Source: Clostridia bacterium (GTDB lineage: Bacteria > Bacillota > TC1 > UBA5767). Taken from it: a DNA stretch of 64,000 nucleotides. The translations under genes were made by a program, and so were the position numbers. How positions within the stretch are numbered: the first letter of the stretch is position 1; every line of letters starts with the position of its first letter. Below, in pieces: positions 63,045-64,000 of the stretch. The stretch lies in assembly GCA_030625965.1 (NCBI GenBank), contig DAOUPV010000005.1, positions 21,125 to 85,124 of the forward strand. Direction: 5' to 3'. The notes under the pieces are model-generated. The model was not told the origin of the DNA. It searched no databases and worked only from the letters and a program-made list of their open reading frames with translations.

Positions 63045-63315
63045 GGATTGCCTTCTTGATCATATCCGGCTTGAAACCCAGAATTGAAGTTTCACCACCG
63101 ACAATCAGGAGTGGAAATGCCTGCTCCTCTACGAAGCTCTCCATTTCAACAACGGCCGTGTTCCTGTCCTTGGAACTCAGCTGATCCACAAACACATAAT
63201 CGTAGGCTACACCACTTTCATTCAGTAGATCCTTGGATTTTTTGCACCAACCGCAGGTTGAGAGCGCATACAATTTAATTTCAACTACCTCTTTACCATC
63301 TACATGTGTCCACAT
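63037..63315 (-). CDS. Glutaredoxin family protein
   Basis: The 92-residue thioredoxin-fold protein has the active site STCGWCKKSK (CGWC, about residues 21-24), a cis-proline region in QAFPLLIVGG near 68, and a C-terminal GFKPDMIKKAIRG. It is probably reduced by the adjacent FTR-rubredoxin protein rather than by glutathione. AAAGGAG precedes the ATG. A promoter may lie at about 63340-63370 (TTGTAG, 18 bases, TATACT). Confidence 0.88.
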   Translation of the reverse strand: MWTHVDGKEVVEIKLYALSTCGWCKKSKDLLNESGVAYDYVFVDQLSSKDRNTAVVEMESFVEEQAFPLLIVGGETSILGFKPDMIKKAIRG

Positions 63316-63388
63316 ATGTTGTCTCCTTTGTTTTTACTGTACCAGTATATCGCATCCAAGTTAGGCCCTACAAATCTGTAATGCCTTT

Positions 63389-63814
63389 TCAGATTTTCTT
63401 TACTCGAAGTCTTTCAACGAATGTCAGGAAATTCGTCTCATAGGATAAGGTCCGGGCTGGGCAGGCATCCACACATCTGCCACAACCGACACAGGTTGCA
63501 TCGACAACACTCTCCTTAAGCTTAGCCTTGGACATGATGTCTATCCCCATCGGGCAGACACTGTTGCATTTGCCGCAGGCTACACAGATCTTACTATCCG
63601 TTGTGATCCGCTGTCCTGCTTTTTTAGCCAGGAATCCCAGCAGGGTACCAAGAGGACAATAGAAGCAATATCCCCTTCCGTGCAGGACTACCCAGAACAG
63701 CATGGCCATAAGCAGCTCCAAGCTCAGATACTTTACCGTCTCTATGGTCACCAGCAAACTAGCGGAAGGTACGTTAACCCCGGACAGGGCCATGAATTGA
63801 ACCAGGAACAACAC
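63389..63814 (-). CDS. NapH-like membrane 4Fe-4S ferredoxin protein, 5' part cut off by an IS element
   Basis: 141 residues are readable: a hydrophobic segment (about 30-50), the CFYCPLG box typical of NapH/polyferredoxin membrane proteins, and two 4Fe-4S motifs, CVACGKCNSVCPMG near 76 and CVGCGRCVDACPA near 105. Both ferredoxin motifs are complete. The GTG at 63814 is not a credible start. The N-terminal membrane segments are missing, and the frame stops being NapH-like exactly where the IS200/IS605-type right end begins (63816). The electron partner is unknown. Proximity to the FTR gene suggests electron supply. Confidence 0.78.
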   Translation of the reverse strand: MLFLVQFMALSGVNVPSASLLVTIETVKYLSLELLMAMLFWVVLHGRGYCFYCPLGTLLGFLAKKAGQRITTDSKICVACGKCNSVCPMGIDIMSKAKLKESVVDATCVGCGRCVDACPARTLSYETNFLTFVERLRVKKI

Positions 63815-63815
63815 C

Positions 63816-63928
63816 TTGAATCCTCCCCCACTTAAACCTAAAAGGTTTTGAAGTGGGGGAGGATTTTTTTCGTTAGAGAAGCTTGCTAATTACTTTTCTC
63901 CCGCTTTGTAAGCGGGAGCCTTATTCTC
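63816..63928 (-). mobile_element. Right end of an IS200/IS605-type element (possible TnpB guide-RNA scaffold)
   Basis: On the minus strand, after the TnpB-like stop, come a 9-bp hairpin CTCCCGCTT/AAGCGGGAG (63898-63918) and a 15-bp hairpin AATCCTCCCCCACTT/AAGTGGGGGAGGATT (63819-63833, 63851-63865) with a 5-bp inner stem. The element appears to end with TTCAA (63816-63820). Subterminal hairpins instead of inverted repeats are the hallmark of this family. In related elements this end is transcribed into the omega-RNA, whose guide is the bordering host sequence. Confidence 0.78.
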
Positions 63929-64000
63929 TTAAGCAGCGTGTTCAAGTCGCTCTAGTAAGTCAACCGCTTTCGCAGTCTTCTTGTTACATTTGATTGCAGG
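63929..64000 (-). CDS. tnpB: C-terminal tail of a TnpB-like protein (partial)
   Basis: The last 23 codons before a TAA read PAIKCNKKTAKAVDLLERLE and then HAA on the minus strand, running off the window edge. Their position directly before an IS200/IS605-type right end, and the lysine-rich tail, suggest OrfB/TnpB. The catalytic RuvC domain is outside the window, so the call depends on context. Confidence 0.6.
   Translation of the reverse strand, partial: PAIKCNKKTAKAVDLLERLEHAA

Noticed and set aside
1..64000. CRISPR array, rRNA operon or prophage
   Set aside because: No regularly spaced repeats, no rRNA sequence and no phage structural or integrase genes were found in the window.

Overview
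The window reads as the chromosome of an anaerobic Firmicute of the class Clostridia; the genus cannot be named from sequence alone. The main reasons are the smc-ftsY-ylxM-ffh-rpsP-khpA-rimM-trmD-rplS order, an IspH-ribosomal protein S1 fusion, a T-box leader on hisS-aspS, LexA boxes of the Bacillus/Clostridium type (GAAC-N4-GTTC), the rimP-nusA-ylxR-ylxQ-infB-rbfA order, and oxygen-sensitive Fe-S enzymes such as a two-subunit class I fumarase.

Layout. Positions 1-23607 are nearly all + strand housekeeping genes: the SMC 3' end, SRP and its receptor, ribosomal proteins and RNA modification enzymes, signal peptidase, RbgA, RNase HII, ilvC, cmk, ispH-rpsA, then a fumarase/ddl/radical-SAM operon. 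At 23701-24838 lexA faces a YneA-like division inhibitor across three SOS boxes. An AraC-GyrI regulator (+) then converges with lrgAB (-). From about 26 kb to the end nearly everything is on the - strand: mnmA-iscS-iscR, rarA, a long CsoR-like regulator, tcdA, aspS, hisS, an Ldh2 dehydrogenase, a metallo-hydrolase, dtd, relA, fakA and an Asp23 protein. rpmB (+) is the exception.

Positions 43216-51097 form an accessory island. It holds a broken acetyltransferase joined to an IS orfA remnant, a protein made of three tandem RidA domains, a decayed IS1380-type transposase, a split ChrA chromate transporter pair, and an arsenic operon (arsC-arsR-permease-thiol redox protein-AhpD-like protein). Housekeeping genes resume with pnp, rpsO, ribF, truB, nrnA, rbfA, infB, ylxQ, ylxR, nusA and rimP.

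The last 2 kb hold a small alarmone-hydrolase-like HD protein, a ferredoxin:thioredoxin reductase-rubredoxin fusion, a glutaredoxin-like protein, and a polyferredoxin gene cut off by the right end of an IS200/IS605-type element. The tail of a TnpB-like protein is visible at the window edge. The most unusual items are the triple RidA protein, the FTR-rubredoxin/glutaredoxin pair, the IS605 junction with a possible guide-RNA scaffold, an unassigned structured RNA near 27.4 kb, and regulatory structures in the ylxM, hisS and rimP leaders.
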